Assembly (NCBI GenBank): GCA_028681035.1 | Contig: JAQUJJ010000026.1 | Coordinates: forward strand, 2,795 to 33,892 | Length of the DNA: 31,098 nucleotides | Direction: 5' to 3' | Source: Candidatus Cloacimonadota bacterium | GTDB lineage: Bacteria > Cloacimonadota > Cloacimonadia > Cloacimonadales > Cloacimonadaceae | Shown: piece after piece, positions 1-6,232 of the stretch | Position numbering within the stretch: position 1 is the first letter of the stretch | Layout of the letters: every line of letters begins with the position of its first letter | The notes under the pieces: model-generated | The model's database searches: none | What the model was told of the DNA's origin: nothing | What the model saw: the letters and a program-made list of their open reading frames with translations, nothing else | Translations under genes and position numbers: made by a program

Positions 1-313
1 TCCCAAAACTAAGTCTCCGTTACAGAGAACTAGTAGGGGTATATGTTTCCCAAAACTAAGTCTCCGTTACAGAGAACTAGTAGGGGTATATGTTTCCCAA
101 AACTAAGTCTCCGTTACAGAGAACTAGCAGGGGTATATGTTTCCCAAAACTAAGTCTCCGTTACAGAGAACTAGTAGGGGTATATGTTTCCCAAAACTAA
201 GTCTCCGTTACAGAGAACTAGTAGGGGTATATGTTTCCCAAAACTAAGTCTCCGTTACAGAGAACTAGTAGGGGTATATGTTTCCCAAATCTAAGTTCTC
301 ATTCCAGGATGAG
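1..313. repeat. 47-bp tandem repeat, six copies plus a degenerate seventh
   Basis: Six head-to-tail copies of a 47-bp unit begin at 1, 48, 95, 142, 189 and 236. They are identical apart from one T-to-C change in the third copy, near position 128. A seventh copy from 283 keeps its first bases and then diverges. There are no unique spacers, so this is not a CRISPR array. Each unit holds a short imperfect inverted repeat (AAGTCTC ... GAGAACT), so each can form a small hairpin in RNA or single-stranded DNA. The near identity implies recent expansion or ongoing homogenisation. The array runs off the left edge of the window, so the full copy number is unknown. No gene is visible inside it. Confidence 0.95.
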
Positions 314-359
314 TGGGGAATCAGAACAAAGAACAGATGCTCAATGCCCTAATTCCCCA
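314..359 (-). terminator. Stem-loop downstream of the small HTH gene
   Basis: TGGGGAAT (314-321) and ATTCCCCA (352-359) form an 8-bp perfect stem with a loop of about 30 nt, starting 6 nt past the TAA stop of the minus-strand gene at 366. A second small stem (CTCAT 298-302 with ATGAG 309-313) follows. There is no clear U-tract, so the terminator role is inferred from position only. It could instead protect or process the 3' end of the transcript. Confidence 0.3.
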
Positions 360-365
360 TTATTG

Positions 366-623
366 TTACTTGACCCTGTTGATTATGCAATCCATTTTTT
401 CGAGAAAGCTCGATAAAGCGGTCAATAAATGTATTCTATAATCTGAAAATGATCCTGCAATCTATTCCTTTTCCTCTTCCTAAACCAATATATGGTACCC
501 TTTAGCACCATTCGGCCTCATATAGGTCTAACTATTTAATTTTCCGGATACGATGTAGTTACGCACGGTTCTTTCATTCATACCTGAAATTTTTGCATAC
601 TATTTAGTAGTATATTTTTTCAT
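366..623 (-). CDS. Small helix-turn-helix DNA-binding protein (TAG read as Gln)
   Basis: An 85-aa protein appears only if TAG is a sense codon. In-frame TAGs lie at codons 8, 32, 48 and 54 (plus-strand positions 600, 528, 480, 462); the frame ends at TAA (366-368). An AAGGAG ribosome site lies about 8 nt before ATG. The N-terminus (TTKQYAKISGMNERTVRNYI) has the signature of MerR/excisionase-type HTH domains, and the first TAG falls where Gln is common. All four Gln positions use TAG; no CAA or CAG occurs. The start is 2 nt after the TAA of the upstream gene, so the two are cotranscribed. The likely role is a regulator or excisionase-like DNA binder. Read with the standard code it would be a broken gene, but the absence of frameshifts and TAA argues for recoding. 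Confidence 0.72.
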
Positions 624-625
624 CT

Positions 626-1300
626 TTATTCTCCTTTTCCTTCATTGTGTTCCTCATCAAAATACCATTCTATAAGTCAATCGAGGCTATCATCAGATTT
701 ATTCCTAAGTCCAGTTATTTTGAATAGCCCCTTAATTGCTTCCCTGGCTGCAGTAGCCAAATATCGAGAATCTAGATAATTAAATGAAATACGCTATCCC
801 GTAAGGATCTCCCTAAAACACTCTTTCCTGATTATGCTTAGGTACATTAAATCACGATGCTGCAAAAACTGCTATAAGGCTCACCTAAATCGATGAGAAT
901 ATTCTTGCATATCTAAAAAGTATAAACGATCCTTAAATGCCGTATAAACTTGCACATAGCTTGTGATTTCTAGCCAATTCTATGTGTCCGTTTGGAATTC
1001 GAAGGGAGTGCAAGCATAAAAACAAAAATCTATCGTGTCAGGTGAGCCGCAAAAATAACCCATCCCAGGACTTGACTTTTTTTTAAACATTCAATTTTCT
1101 AAATATATAGGTTGTTCAAATCAGTCATATTTCTATGGGGAATTCGTCCATTCGATAATCCATTTTCGGTCTAGATAACGGGCTATTCCATATGTGTTAT
1201 GCTAATGCATCCTTAACAAGTCTGAAAGAGTTATACTGTTTTTTACCGCCTATTCCAATAGACTGATATCTTTCTTCGTCCAATTCATAATGTCATTCAT
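626..1300 (-). CDS. Unknown 224-aa protein read through six TAG and four TGA codons
   Basis: The frame runs 225 codons from ATG (1298-1300; AGGAG about 7 nt upstream) to TAA (626-628). It contains TAG at 1250, 1202, 1133, 980, 872 and 794, and TGA at 1121, 1091, 881 and 677, but no TAA. Read as Gln and Trp, the product is protein-like throughout; the end reads SLDWLIEWYFDEEHNE. Five ordinary TGG codons and six CAA/CAG codons are also present. It ends 2 nt before the HTH gene, and its last codons contain that gene's ribosome site, which supports the 3' end. I recognise no family. If TGA were a stop, only a 59-aa N-terminal peptide would be made and the remaining open frame would be unexplained. 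This gene is the main evidence that TGA is also reassigned. Confidence 0.6.
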
Positions 1301-1464
1301 TTTGATTTCTCCTATTTTGTGTTATTTTTCTTACGGATTCCCAGAACTACTTGATCCAAGAATCTCACTGTTAAATACATATCATCACCAGCGGAAGATT
1401 TAAAATTATTTATCCGCTGCAATTGTGTAAGTGCGGCAAAAGCCCCCTAATAGTAAGTTCACAA
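1297..1464 (-). CDS. Candidate small recoded ORF upstream of the 224-aa gene
   Basis: This frame reads protein-like (QGAFAALTQLQRINNFKSS, then a LTVRFLDQVVLGIRKK-type tail) with two TAG as Gln. A TTG at 1464 with a weak purine-rich site is the best start I see; codon 2 is then TGA. At the 3' end a TGA (1297-1299) overlaps the next gene's ATG in the classic ATGA arrangement, which would make TGA a stop. If TGA is Trp, the frame continues to TAA at 1243 inside the next gene. The start and end are therefore both uncertain. No family is recognised. It is probably a small operon member between the methyltransferase and the 224-aa gene. Confidence 0.35.
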
Positions 1465-1524
1465 CTTTCTTAAAGTCTTTCAGAGGGCGATTGCCCCTTA
1501 GCTTAAGTGTTAATTTACTGAATA

Positions 1525-2382
1525 TTATGAAAAATCAAGTTCCAATTGATCATTTTCTATTATGACGTTATTGGCGTTTTTACCCAATTTTTTGGCTACT
1601 GGTTTTTGAAACACCATAATATACTAATGCTTAAAAATACAATAGTCGCTACTGAGCGCGCGGTATCGCCATAGGTTATGCTGCTTGCTTTTGCCCCTGT
1701 TACCTTCAATATTTTTGATTACATTAGACTTTAGGATAAATCCCAGCTAAGTTATAGCCCGCATTGCCATGTATGGCAGTGGCACCAATTCACCTTTAGT
1801 AAAAATCTCTCCCATTACTAAACTGAGATATCTACCTGGCTGGAGAAAGGGCTATACATTTTTTACTACTTTCTGGAGCGCGGCAATAAACTAATCAACC
1901 GAACCAAAATTTGATAGATCTTCTATTTTATTCGAAAACTTTATGATATCGTGATAAGGTGGATGGAGTATGATGTGCCCTACATTCTATTTAGTGTTTC
2001 TCGCTAATGCAGTCTTAATTTTATCTTGAATGTCAGCGGCAGATGAATCGCCACATATCATCTCTGCAAAAGTATCACCAGGGGTAACGTTAGTCTTGAA
2101 GGAATTTATTAAATCTTCATTCAAATCTATCCCTATAACGTTTCTTCCCAATTCTTCTGCCACATATGCTGTGGTAAAATTACCAATAAAAGGATCTAAT
2201 ACAGTATCTCCCTATTTGGTAAAACGTTTTATAATTTGATAAGGAACCTGGGGAATAAAATTTCCGTGGTAACTGCCCTCATTTTTCCCAGTATTGTCCC
2301 TATTTGGAAATATCCATAAGCTATCCGTTAAAATGTCTGATTCACGCCAGTCATTTACGTCAATGTCATTAAATTTTGGCAT
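1525..2382 (-). CDS. DNA methyltransferase (N6-adenine/N4-cytosine type), TAG read as Gln
   Basis: A 285-aa protein with six in-frame TAG codons (plus-strand 2212, 1987, 1891, 1852, 1747, 1624), no TGA, no internal TAA and a TAA stop. A perfect AAGGAGG lies 5 nt before ATG. Residues about 57-80 form the SAM-binding motif I region (GDTVLDPFIGNFTT ... GRNVIGIDL), and HPPYHDIIKF is motif IV, the catalytic (D/N/S/H)PPY box. The C-terminus (NIEGNRG, YRALSSDYCIFKH, YIMVFQKP) matches the usual ending of phage and bacterial site-specific DNA methyltransferases. The order motif I then IV suggests an alpha- or gamma-like arrangement. CAA and CAG (four each) are used beside TAG. Motif I reads GNFTT rather than the usual GSGTT, which may affect cofactor binding. 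It probably protects the element's DNA from host restriction or regulates it. Confidence 0.8.
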
Positions 2383-2488
2383 CTCTGCCTCCTTTTTTTA
2401 ATTGGTTTTGTTTTGTAATTATGAACTAGGGAGTCTATCCCTCAGCTCGCTTAATTGTAGATGTTTGTTTCTCATTTATCTACATCAT
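2369..2488 (-). CDS. Candidate 39-aa recoded ORF overlapping the methyltransferase start
   Basis: ATG at 2486-2488 is preceded by AAAGGA about 7 nt upstream. The frame has three TAG codons (codons 3, 18 and 21) and ends at TAA 2369-2371, overlapping the first 14 nt of the methyltransferase; the methyltransferase ribosome site is encoded within it. Such overlap is typical of translational coupling. The peptide is short and matches no family I know. A shorter alternative in another frame starts at an ATG near 2476 and needs no recoding, so this call is weak. Confidence 0.25.
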
Positions 2489-2501
2489 AATAAGTCCTTT
2501 C

Positions 2502-2523
2502 TTCCGGCATTTATTCCCCGGAA
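2502..2523 (-). promoter_or_regulatory. Small hairpin just upstream of the 39-aa ORF ribosome site
   Basis: TTCCGG (2502-2507) pairs with CCGGAA (2518-2523) around a 10-nt loop. On the minus-strand transcript it sits immediately before the AAAGGA ribosome site of the ORF starting at 2488, where it could affect translation or mark an RNA 5' end. This is inference from position. Confidence 0.3.
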
Positions 2524-2575
2524 GTAATGTTTATGTTGTTATTGTGCCTTGAATTGCACATTTTTTCTAAATGGT

Positions 2576-2602
2576 GGGGCTCCCAGAATTATTAGGAGCC
2601 CC
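2576..2602 (-). terminator. GC-rich hairpin after the 206-aa gene
   Basis: GGGGCTCC (2576-2583) and GGAGCCCC (2595-2602) form a perfect 8-bp GC-rich stem with an 11-nt loop, 26 nt past the TAA stop of the minus-strand gene at 2628. The following U-tract is weak on the minus strand (CCATTTAG). The position between two genes supports a terminator or a transcript-processing hairpin. Confidence 0.5.
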
Positions 2603-2627
2603 CCTACCGCCTGATTATGACATTAAA

Positions 2628-3248
2628 TTAATAGGTTACACATTCATTAATTGCTTTTAGCAGTTTGCTACGGTACTTAGCCCCCAAATCAATTTCTTCA
2701 CATATGGCCATAGTTATCGCAATTCTTTCCACTTCATTTTCATCTAAATTGCTAATATCTTTACCTTGGCCATTATACCTGATAAAAATAGTCAGAATCT
2801 CCAAAAGGACATATGTATAACCGCTGTCAAAACACTCTAATTTCCTAAGAAAGTTATTCATTGAGATCGTCTTTTTAAAGCTACCAATCCACAGTAAATC
2901 TTGAGACGCGGATTTGGAATCCTTATAGTCACAATAATAGCGATCTACCAATGAGTTTAATGTTACAGGTTTGAGTGTTGTTTGCGATGACTCGCTAAGT
3001 ATAGCTCTGTACATAAACGCCATTTCTAGTAAACTAAAGTGATTTTTGGCTTCTGAAAGCACTAACTAAAGTGTATATGCATAGCTTCTTACCATATTTC
3101 TTAGTTCCTTGCTAATTTCTCCTGATGAACTGAAAGCCACATCACGCAGATCAATTCGTTTTTCCATATTGGAAACATTGTTAACTACTTTTATATTACA
3201 GGCTGAGGCCTGTACCAAAGAGACCTAATTTGTTTTTGAATATCTCAT
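2628..3248 (-). CDS. Unknown 206-aa protein (TAG read as Gln)
   Basis: Under the standard code only the C-terminal 144 codons are open (GTG at 3062). Reading two TAG codons (3225-3227 and 3066-3068) as Gln extends the frame to ATG 3246-3248, preceded by AAGGAG at ideal spacing. The stop is TAA at 2628. No TGA or internal TAA occurs. The protein is mostly helical by composition (LLEMAFMYRAILSES; LLEILTIFIRY) with no membrane segment that I would trust, and I recognise no family. The iteron-like repeats at 3325-3478 lie directly upstream, so its promoter or regulation may involve them. The exact upstream extension, with the ribosome site appearing precisely where a start is needed, is independent support for the recoded reading. 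Confidence 0.65.
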
Positions 3249-3324
3249 TTTTTCTCCTTAATGAGTATTGCCCTGCCCTAAGCAGGTTTGTTATTGTTTT
3301 CCACCGAAGCAATGCCGTATATTA

Positions 3325-3478
3325 TTATTATGCGCAGACAGTTCAACTTTCTCACACTGTTATTATGCGCAGACAAGGTGACTTTTATTACACAGTTATT
3401 ATGCGCAGAGACTATCACTTTCTATCACTGTTATTATGCGCAGCAGTAACAGCTTTTACTCTAATGTTATTATGCACG
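3325..3478. repeat. Iteron-like array: five copies of TTATTATGCGCAGA spaced 35-36 bp
   Basis: The core TTATTATGCGCAGA begins at 3325, 3360, 3396, 3431 and 3467 (alternating spacing 35/36/35/36). Copies 1-4 keep TGCGCAG; the fifth is degenerate (TGCAC). The 20 nt between cores are loosely alike (an ACTTT-containing stretch), so the whole is a degenerate 35-bp tandem repeat with a conserved core. TGCGCA is itself palindromic. It lies between two minus-strand genes, just upstream of the 206-aa gene. This is the layout of replication-initiator iterons or of an operator cluster. The spacers are too short and too similar for a CRISPR array. Confidence 0.75.
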
Positions 3479-3495
3479 TTCTCGCCAACTATTGC

Positions 3496-3517
3496 TTATG
3501 TCATTTTTAACCTCCCT
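3496..3517 (-). promoter_or_regulatory. Strong ribosome site followed by a two-codon ORF
   Basis: On the minus strand AAGGGAGG is followed about 7 nt later by ATG (3502-3504), ACA and then TAA (3496-3498). TAA is the one stop that remains in this block, so the frame ends after Met-Thr under either code. It sits between the sigma-like gene and the iteron array. It may be a regulatory minigene or leader, a ribosome-loading site protecting the RNA, or the relic of a lost gene. Confidence 0.3.
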
Positions 3518-3566
3518 TAAGGCTTACTTATTCATAATTGTGTCCAAAGTGTTTTTATCCTCGGTT

Positions 3567-3900
3567 TGTTTGCTTGTATCGATTAGCTCTGCCTACTTAA
3601 TCTCACATTGCACTGTCACACTATTATACTGTTAGAGCCACCCTAATCTTCGAACTGTTTTCTAACTTGCTGGTATACAATGTATTACTTAACAAATCAA
3701 TCTATGAATCCTCTCAGTTAGCTTGCTTGTACCGATTAGCATTGCCTACTTGATCTCACAAATCTACCATCTCACTGTTGATGGTTTGATGTGTCCCTTT
3801 ATACTATGATACTTGGTTTAGTGCTGAATTCTTTGAACCATTTTCTAACTTACTAGTATACATTGTGTTGATAAATAAGTCAATCATTTTATTGTCAACT
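3567..3900 (-). repeat. Tandem duplication of the 3' end of the sigma-like gene
   Basis: The stretch around 3571-3606 recurs 153 bp away at 3724-3760, and the stretch from 3649 recurs from about 3832 (183 bp apart). The two offsets differ by 30 bp, a multiple of three. In protein terms the tail motif TMYTSKLENGSK is repeated as TLYTSKLENSSK, and VGNANRYKQ recurs as VGRANRYKQ past the TAA stop. Both copies lie in one frame when TAG and TGA are sense codons. The third, outermost fragment (3567-3623) lies past the stop and has an in-frame TAA. Confidence 0.8.
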
Positions 3901-4784
3901 TTACGGTTATATTCTCTTTTCATCTTTAAACATCTCAAGGGCGGTTCCTCAACGCTTTTGTGTTGTGGCTTTCTGCTTATCGATAGTGGATAGCAATCAT
4001 AAATACTACCATCATAATATCCCTCTTTTACAATAAAATCCCTCATTTTATCCATAGCATTTAGCCTAATTTTTCGTTCCCTATAGCTTGAAATATTCAA
4101 TCGCTTACATATTTCTTGGGTAGTTAGAAAAAGAGTTTGCTCTTTCTCAATGTTTATTCTCCAAAAATTAGCTATAACTTTCTTTTCTAATGGTTCAAGA
4201 TGCTCTATGGCTTTATGGATTATTTTATATACAGGCCATTGATCAGCTTTTAGATCAAATTCACTTAGGTCTGAGTCCTGACATTCAGATGGTTGGTGTT
4301 CATCAAAATCTATGTTAAAATTCTTGCGATTAGTGTCTCCTTCACCATGTTTCGCTTTAAGAAAAAATGTTATTTTATTAATTAGATTAATATCACCTGT
4401 TTCCTTATTAAGCAAATCCAAAATTGAATTTTGGACACAACGATACAAAAATGTGGTGAATATACATTCGCCTATGATGTACTTGTTTATGTATTTAACA
4501 TACATCTTGCTTCTCAATTCTGCAAAAATATCATCGAATGACATTCCCAATTTTAAGCAATTATCTCGTTTCTTATAGATAATGCTGGCCAGCAACTTGC
4601 TTACCAAAAGAAGTAACTCGTCAAAAACTGTTTCATCACCATTTTGGAATTGAATTACCAAATCTTGGATTCTGTCACGTTGCGAAATTTTTGAGTTTCT
4701 CAGCTCACCAATTCTTTTTGTTGCATTAGATAAAAACTTATTTGTATTAGCGGATGGGCCAAATTGGTACGTAGATTCTTGCAT
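3624..4784 (-). CDS. Sigma-70-family-like transcription factor with a duplicated C-terminal tail
   Basis: The first 326 codons are open in the standard code, from ATG 4784 (AGGAG about 6 nt upstream). Reading TAG (3804, 3702) and TGA (3756, 3714) as Gln and Trp continues the frame to TAA 3624, giving 386 aa. Residues about 50-125 resemble sigma region 2 (DDIFAELRSK; FTTFLYRCVQNSILDLL), and about 195-260 resemble region 4 with an HTH (HLEPLEKKVIANFWRI; TTQEICKRLNISSYRERKIRL). The tail from 300 holds two copies of a TSKLEN-containing repeat. A phage-type sigma would redirect host RNA polymerase to element promoters. The body lacks TAG and TGA while its tail has both; an alternative is that the protein ends at the first TAG and the tail is degenerate duplication. 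The family call is by motif pattern only. Confidence 0.6.
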
Positions 4785-4820
4785 AAGATCTCCTATTGTT
4801 TTGTAGATTTTGGTAACTAT

Positions 4821-4840
4821 CTACCCTCATAGAAGGGTAG
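4821..4840. promoter_or_regulatory. Perfect inverted repeat upstream of the sigma-like gene
   Basis: CTACCCT (4821-4827) and AGGGTAG (4834-4840) form a 7-bp perfect inverted repeat with a 6-nt gap, 37 nt upstream of the sigma-like ATG. The position suits an operator for a dimeric repressor or a 5' leader hairpin. No binding protein can be assigned. Confidence 0.4.
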
Positions 4841-4854
4841 GTTTATTCGAAGAA

Positions 4855-5466
4855 ATGAGCGCAATATACATGTGCACATTCTTCATTACTATAAACAGAA
4901 AGCATTTGTTAGCGCTATTGGGTTATGCTGGCCTTATTCTAATAATTTGATTATGACACAACTTAGCGTGTGTTGACTATATAATAACCCATATTTGTAA
5001 TAAAGCAAATTTAAAGTGTAATATAAGCGCAACAGTTTATTGTTTGCAACCTGAAATAGCTGAGCAAAGAACTTGCCATGCAAATAGATGAATGCAATTC
5101 CTGAATATTAATAAAAATGAAAAATATATTTTATTCGACTCATTGAAAAGGTCATTATTGCTCAAATAGCTCCAAAACTATGGTGGAAATTTCAATAGTT
5201 TTATTTTTAGCCTGGGAAATTGTGCTTTCCAAGTTGGATATTGGTGGGGACGATCAATAATCATTTTTATCGATGGACGAAATTCACTGATAATTGTATT
5301 GAACATTGATGAAGATTCTTTTCACCTTATCGACTATGGGTCCCAGGAAGAATAGACACTTGGCGCTCCTTAGGCGGGTGCTGGGAGCATTATTATGATG
5401 TGGTAGCATCCGAAGTGGTTATATTCGTGATCGTTTGCCCAGGATGCCCTAATGGCGGCTATCTAA
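4855..5466 (+). CDS. Possible recoded ORF on the plus strand (uncertain)
   Basis: With TAG and TGA as sense codons this frame is open for 203 codons to TAA (5464-5466), with four TAG and four TGA. Parts read convincingly (KYILFDSLKRSLLL; RSIIIFIDGRNSLIIVLNID; FHLIDYGSQ), and a hydrophobic stretch lies near the start. ATG 4855 and ATG 5092 are possible starts; neither has a good ribosome site. A TAA-free run this long is uncommon but not decisive here. On the opposite strand, 5155-5409 is also open under the same code (84 aa), and both cannot be trusted. No family is recognised. Confidence 0.3.
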
Positions 5467-5573
5467 ACTTGTGAACAACCGGTTGTAATAATGAGACTAA
5501 ATTGGATTATTATAATAATATGGTAGTATGGTAATATCAGAATATTAGGGTATAGCAATATCGTAGAGCATTT
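5467..5573. other. AT-rich stretch with no supported gene
   Basis: The segment is rich in TAATAAT-like runs (about 5486-5530). The plus-strand frame remains TAA-free past 5466 for about 57 more codons, but without a ribosome site. I see no tRNA, repeat array or conserved motif. Confidence 0.4.
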
Positions 5574-5873
5574 TTATTCGATACCAAAGCAGTTTATATT
5601 GGCGTGACAGATAGTCGGCTGCAGTCGGTCATATTTACACTAATCATAGAATAACAGATCAAAATAGTATCCTCTAACCCAGAATCAATCTATCATAAAG
5701 AGAACTGCTATAGAGACAGGTTGAGGGTGCACACAAAGATAACCTTGATATACTGGTCAGCCTGTTAATAGATTTATCACTAAGATTTCACAGTCTTCGT
5801 CAGTTAAAGTGATTTGTTCATTGACACAGATTCCATTCCCAATATAGTTGGTTTTACTTGATTTTATCCCTGT
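5574..5873 (-). CDS. Recoded ORF apparently lacking its start, next to the code boundary
   Basis: The minus-strand frame from 5873 to TAA 5574 is open only if two TGA and one TAG are sense codons. The product reads plausibly (GNGICVNEQITLTDEDCEILV; MIDWFWVRGYYFDLL). An in-frame TAA lies directly upstream (5874-5876), and no ATG, GTG or TTG with a ribosome site exists near the 5' end. The N-terminus therefore looks cut off, as expected if a recombination or assembly join lies near 5870. No family is recognised. A rare ATA/ATT start cannot be excluded. Confidence 0.35.
5821..5848 (+). promoter_or_regulatory. Candidate sigma-70 promoter for the defense operon
   Basis: TTGACA (5821-5826) and TATAGT (5843-5848) are separated by 16 bp, close to consensus, about 90 nt before the TTG start of the first operon gene. 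It lies inside the candidate minus-strand recoded ORF 5574-5873; if that ORF is real, the match may be chance or may reflect the junction. Confidence 0.45.
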
Positions 5874-5938
5874 TTATCAATATGGTGATCATAGGATAAA
5901 GCAATGTATAGCAAAGCAATAATACAAGGAGATGGAGA

Positions 5939-6130
5939 TTGGAAGACAGGTGGTTGTCCGTTGAAGACGTAAGTATCTACCTCGGTGTAAATAGGGAAAC
6001 TGTGTACAAATGGGTCAGTAATAAAGGATTGCCCGCACATAAAATTGGCAGATTGTGGAAGTTCCGCAAAGCCGATGTAGAAAAGTGGGTAGAGCAGTTT
6101 TCAAATATAAAATCAAAGCCATCAGAGTAA
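5939..6130 (+). CDS. Small HTH (excisionase/MerR-like, HTH_17) protein, likely operon regulator
   Basis: A 63-aa protein that is essentially one winged-helix domain of the excisionase family: WLSVEDVSIYLGVNRETVYKW followed by a GLPAHKIGRLWKFRKADVEKW wing, the typical HTH_17 pattern. The start is TTG at 5939; AAGGAG (about 5926-5931) is well spaced for it, and the ATG at 5932 is in another frame. Stop is TAA under the standard code. It is the first gene of a same-strand series with the DUF4007 gene 100 bp downstream. Small HTH proteins of this type commonly head defense operons as autoregulators; that role is inferred here. Confidence 0.85.
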   Translation: MEDRWLSVEDVSIYLGVNRETVYKWVSNKGLPAHKIGRLWKFRKADVEKWVEQFSNIKSKPSE

Positions 6131-6232
6131 TCAAGCAGAGATTCTCACATCTATGAAAACTAATAAGGGAAAAGCATGTCTAAAACACTGTAAATCAGTA
6201 TGTAAGATATGTGATATGATATAAGGTAATGA

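Noticed and set aside
1..290. CRISPR array
   Set aside because: Copies are directly adjacent with no variable spacers; it is a simple 47-bp tandem repeat.
231..416. Plus-strand 61-aa ORF
   Set aside because: It begins in the tandem repeat and runs antisense to the HTH gene; no ribosome site.
366..2382. Region of decaying pseudogenes
   Set aside because: All in-frame interruptions are TAG or TGA, never TAA, with no frameshifts over several genes and intact ribosome sites; decay would not spare TAA.
3325..3478. Short CRISPR array
   Set aside because: The core is only about 14-16 bp, the intervening 20 bp are similar to each other, and there are no cas genes.
3230..3520. Plus-strand 96-aa ORF
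   Set aside because: It consists of translated iteron repeats (repeated VIMRR), is antisense to the gene arrangement and has no ribosome site.
3634..3642. Copy of the GAGCCACCC motif found at the right edge, as a hint of a shared element end
   Set aside because: A single 9-bp match inside the sigma-like gene tail is likely chance.
5155..5409. Minus-strand 84-aa recoded frame (two TGA as Trp) opposite 4855-5466
   Set aside because: The reading is plausible in composition, but there is no ribosome site and it overlaps a longer TAA-free frame on the other strand; neither could be settled.
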